Assembly (NCBI GenBank): GCA_947462255.1
Contig: CANHOA010000007.1
Span: forward strand, 1-64,000
DNA length: 64,000 bases
DNA from: Flavobacteriales bacterium
Lineage (GTDB): Bacteria; Bacteroidota; Bacteroidia; Flavobacteriales_D; Crocinitomicaceae
Reading direction: 5' to 3'
Under the pieces are notes generated by a model that saw only the letters and a program-made list of their open reading frames with translations, made no database searches and had not been told where the DNA came from. Position 1 is the first letter of the stretch; every line of letters starts with the position of its first letter. A program made the position numbers and the translations under genes. Of the stretch, positions 63,220 to 64,000 are shown one piece after another.

Positions 63220-64000
63220 ATGACGATACTCTATCATTATTTAATTTTCTGTGCAACAGGACTAATTTGTTCACTTATTTTCAATCGCCTCCTGATCAAT
63301 TTTTCAGCTTCCTTAGGGATACGAAATAAAAATGATATTACTGTGCGCTGGAGTAACCAATCTAGGCCATCATTAGGCGGGATAAGCTTGTTTTTAAGCT
63401 TTTTAGGCTTTGTAATTTTATATCTCTTTCTTAATCCATCCATTAATTTATTCAGCCAAATTGACTTTACGGGACTCTTTATCGCTGCTGGCCTTGCCTT
63501 TATGATGGGGCTTTTCGATGATGCATACAACACCCGCCCACTTATTAAATTAAGTATTCAAATCTGCTGCGGCCTTATTCTTTCCTATACTGGTAGCATG
63601 ATCGAAATTACTGCCTATCCCCTACTTAATATAACTATTACATCGTTATGGGTCGTCCTATTAATGAATTCATTAAATCTACTAGATAATATGGATGGAA
63701 TAACTGGTATAACCACTATTTTTATATTGATTGCTTGTTTATCAGTGAACCTTCTCCTTGGTATTGACAGCAACCAATTATGGAACTTAATGCTTCTTTC
63801 AGTAATTGGATCGCTAATTGGATTTTTAGTTTTTAATCATCCACCAGCAAAACTCTTTATGGGTGATTCAGGAAGTCAATATCTAGGTTTAATAGTCGCT
63901 TTTTTTTCCATTAAATTTATTTTTGGTGCTAACAGTATCGCTAATGCAATTCCTTTATGGCAAGTAATTATAGGTTTAACGGTATGTTTTAGCGCTCCAT
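63220..64000 (+). CDS. WecA/MraY-family sugar-phosphate transferase (3' end cut off)
   Basis: The frame opens at ATG 63220, 3 nt after rfbC, and stays open to the end of the window (260 codons seen). Repeated membrane helices and three loop motifs identify the polyprenyl-phosphate N-acetylhexosamine-1-phosphate transferase family: MGLFDDAYNTRP, NSLNLLDNMDGITGI and KLFMGDSGSQYLG. It is likely the initiating transferase of the polysaccharide, loading a sugar phosphate on undecaprenyl phosphate. The rest of the protein is outside. Confidence 0.9.
   Translation, partial: MTILYHYLIFCATGLICSLIFNRLLINFSASLGIRNKNDITVRWSNQSRPSLGGISLFLSFLGFVILYLFLNPSINLFSQIDFTGLFIAAGLAFMMGLFDDAYNTRPLIKLSIQICCGLILSYTGSMIEITAYPLLNITITSLWVVLLMNSLNLLDNMDGITGITTIFILIACLSVNLLLGIDSNQLWNLMLLSVIGSLIGFLVFNHPPAKLFMGDSGSQYLGLIVAFFSIKFIFGANSIANAIPLWQVIIGLTVCFSAP

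Overview
The window reads as an AT-rich chromosome segment from a member of the Bacteroidota, most likely Flavobacteriales. The evidence is: a type IX secretion (T9SS) C-terminal sorting domain, two PorE-like OmpA proteins, large TonB-dependent receptors with carboxypeptidase-like N-termini, a FISUMP-domain protein, DUF5683 beside parAB, ribosomal protein S16 with an acidic tail, a long-form LepB, and promoters of the Bacteroidota type TTTG-N19-TAnnTTTG. A Crocinitomicaceae/Fluviicola-like origin is a guess from general gene style. Almost everything is chromosomal core; the accessory-looking parts are about 30.2-33.9 kb and 37.5-38.2 kb.

Layout. 1-1.3 kb: tail of a universal stress protein, a small conserved protein and an Hsp20 chaperone. 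1.4-14.2 kb: a complete 14-gene complex I operon, nuoA to nuoN, tightly packed, with a short NuoG. 14.3-19.1 kb: FISUMP lipid/secreted-type protein, FecA-like receptor, DbpA-like RNA helicase. 19.1-24.5 kb: PorE-like OmpA protein, rplS, tail-anchored FHA protein, parA-parB-DUF5683. 24.5-30 kb: dapB, lepB, wbqC, a beta-propeller protein, an outer-membrane barrel and aroK.

30.1-33.9 kb: tRNA-Lys(UUU) with a clear promoter and hairpin terminator, followed by about 450 bp in which the tRNA 3' end plus terminator, an 81-bp module and a 36-bp module are duplicated. Beyond it lie two unrecognised minus-strand genes: a PD-(D/E)xK-like protein and an 850-residue coiled-coil/WG-repeat protein with a G9 tract. 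This is the best candidate for something undescribed, but no integrase or known defence gene is visible, so the evidence is limited.

34.1-38.6 kb: TonB-like protein, rimO, a lipoprotein, a TlyA-family protein lacking the usual SAM motif, a 0.7-kb non-coding repeat region and a small unknown gene. 38.6-47 kb: a T9SS-exported CotH-type protein, a GH3 lipoprotein, rpsP-rimM (S16 with a 15-unit acidic pentapeptide repeat), and a secreted PCMD-like protein paired with a TonB receptor. 47.1-53.6 kb: queE, second PorE-like protein, UbiA-family transferase, maf, a bidirectional terminator, OmpA protein and hemE. 53.7-58.3 kb: ung, a PlsC acyltransferase, ddl and dacB. 58.3-64 kb: start of a surface polysaccharide cluster (GT4, Wza-like, Wzc-like, rfbC, WecA/MraY-family enzyme running off the end).

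Together the genes cover respiration (complex I), cell envelope assembly (ddl, dacB, GH3, PorE-like anchors, capsule export), chromosome segregation (parAB), ribosome maturation (rimM, rimO, TlyA-like, DbpA-like) and cofactor synthesis (hemE, queE). No rRNA operon, CRISPR array, transposase or integrase was seen.
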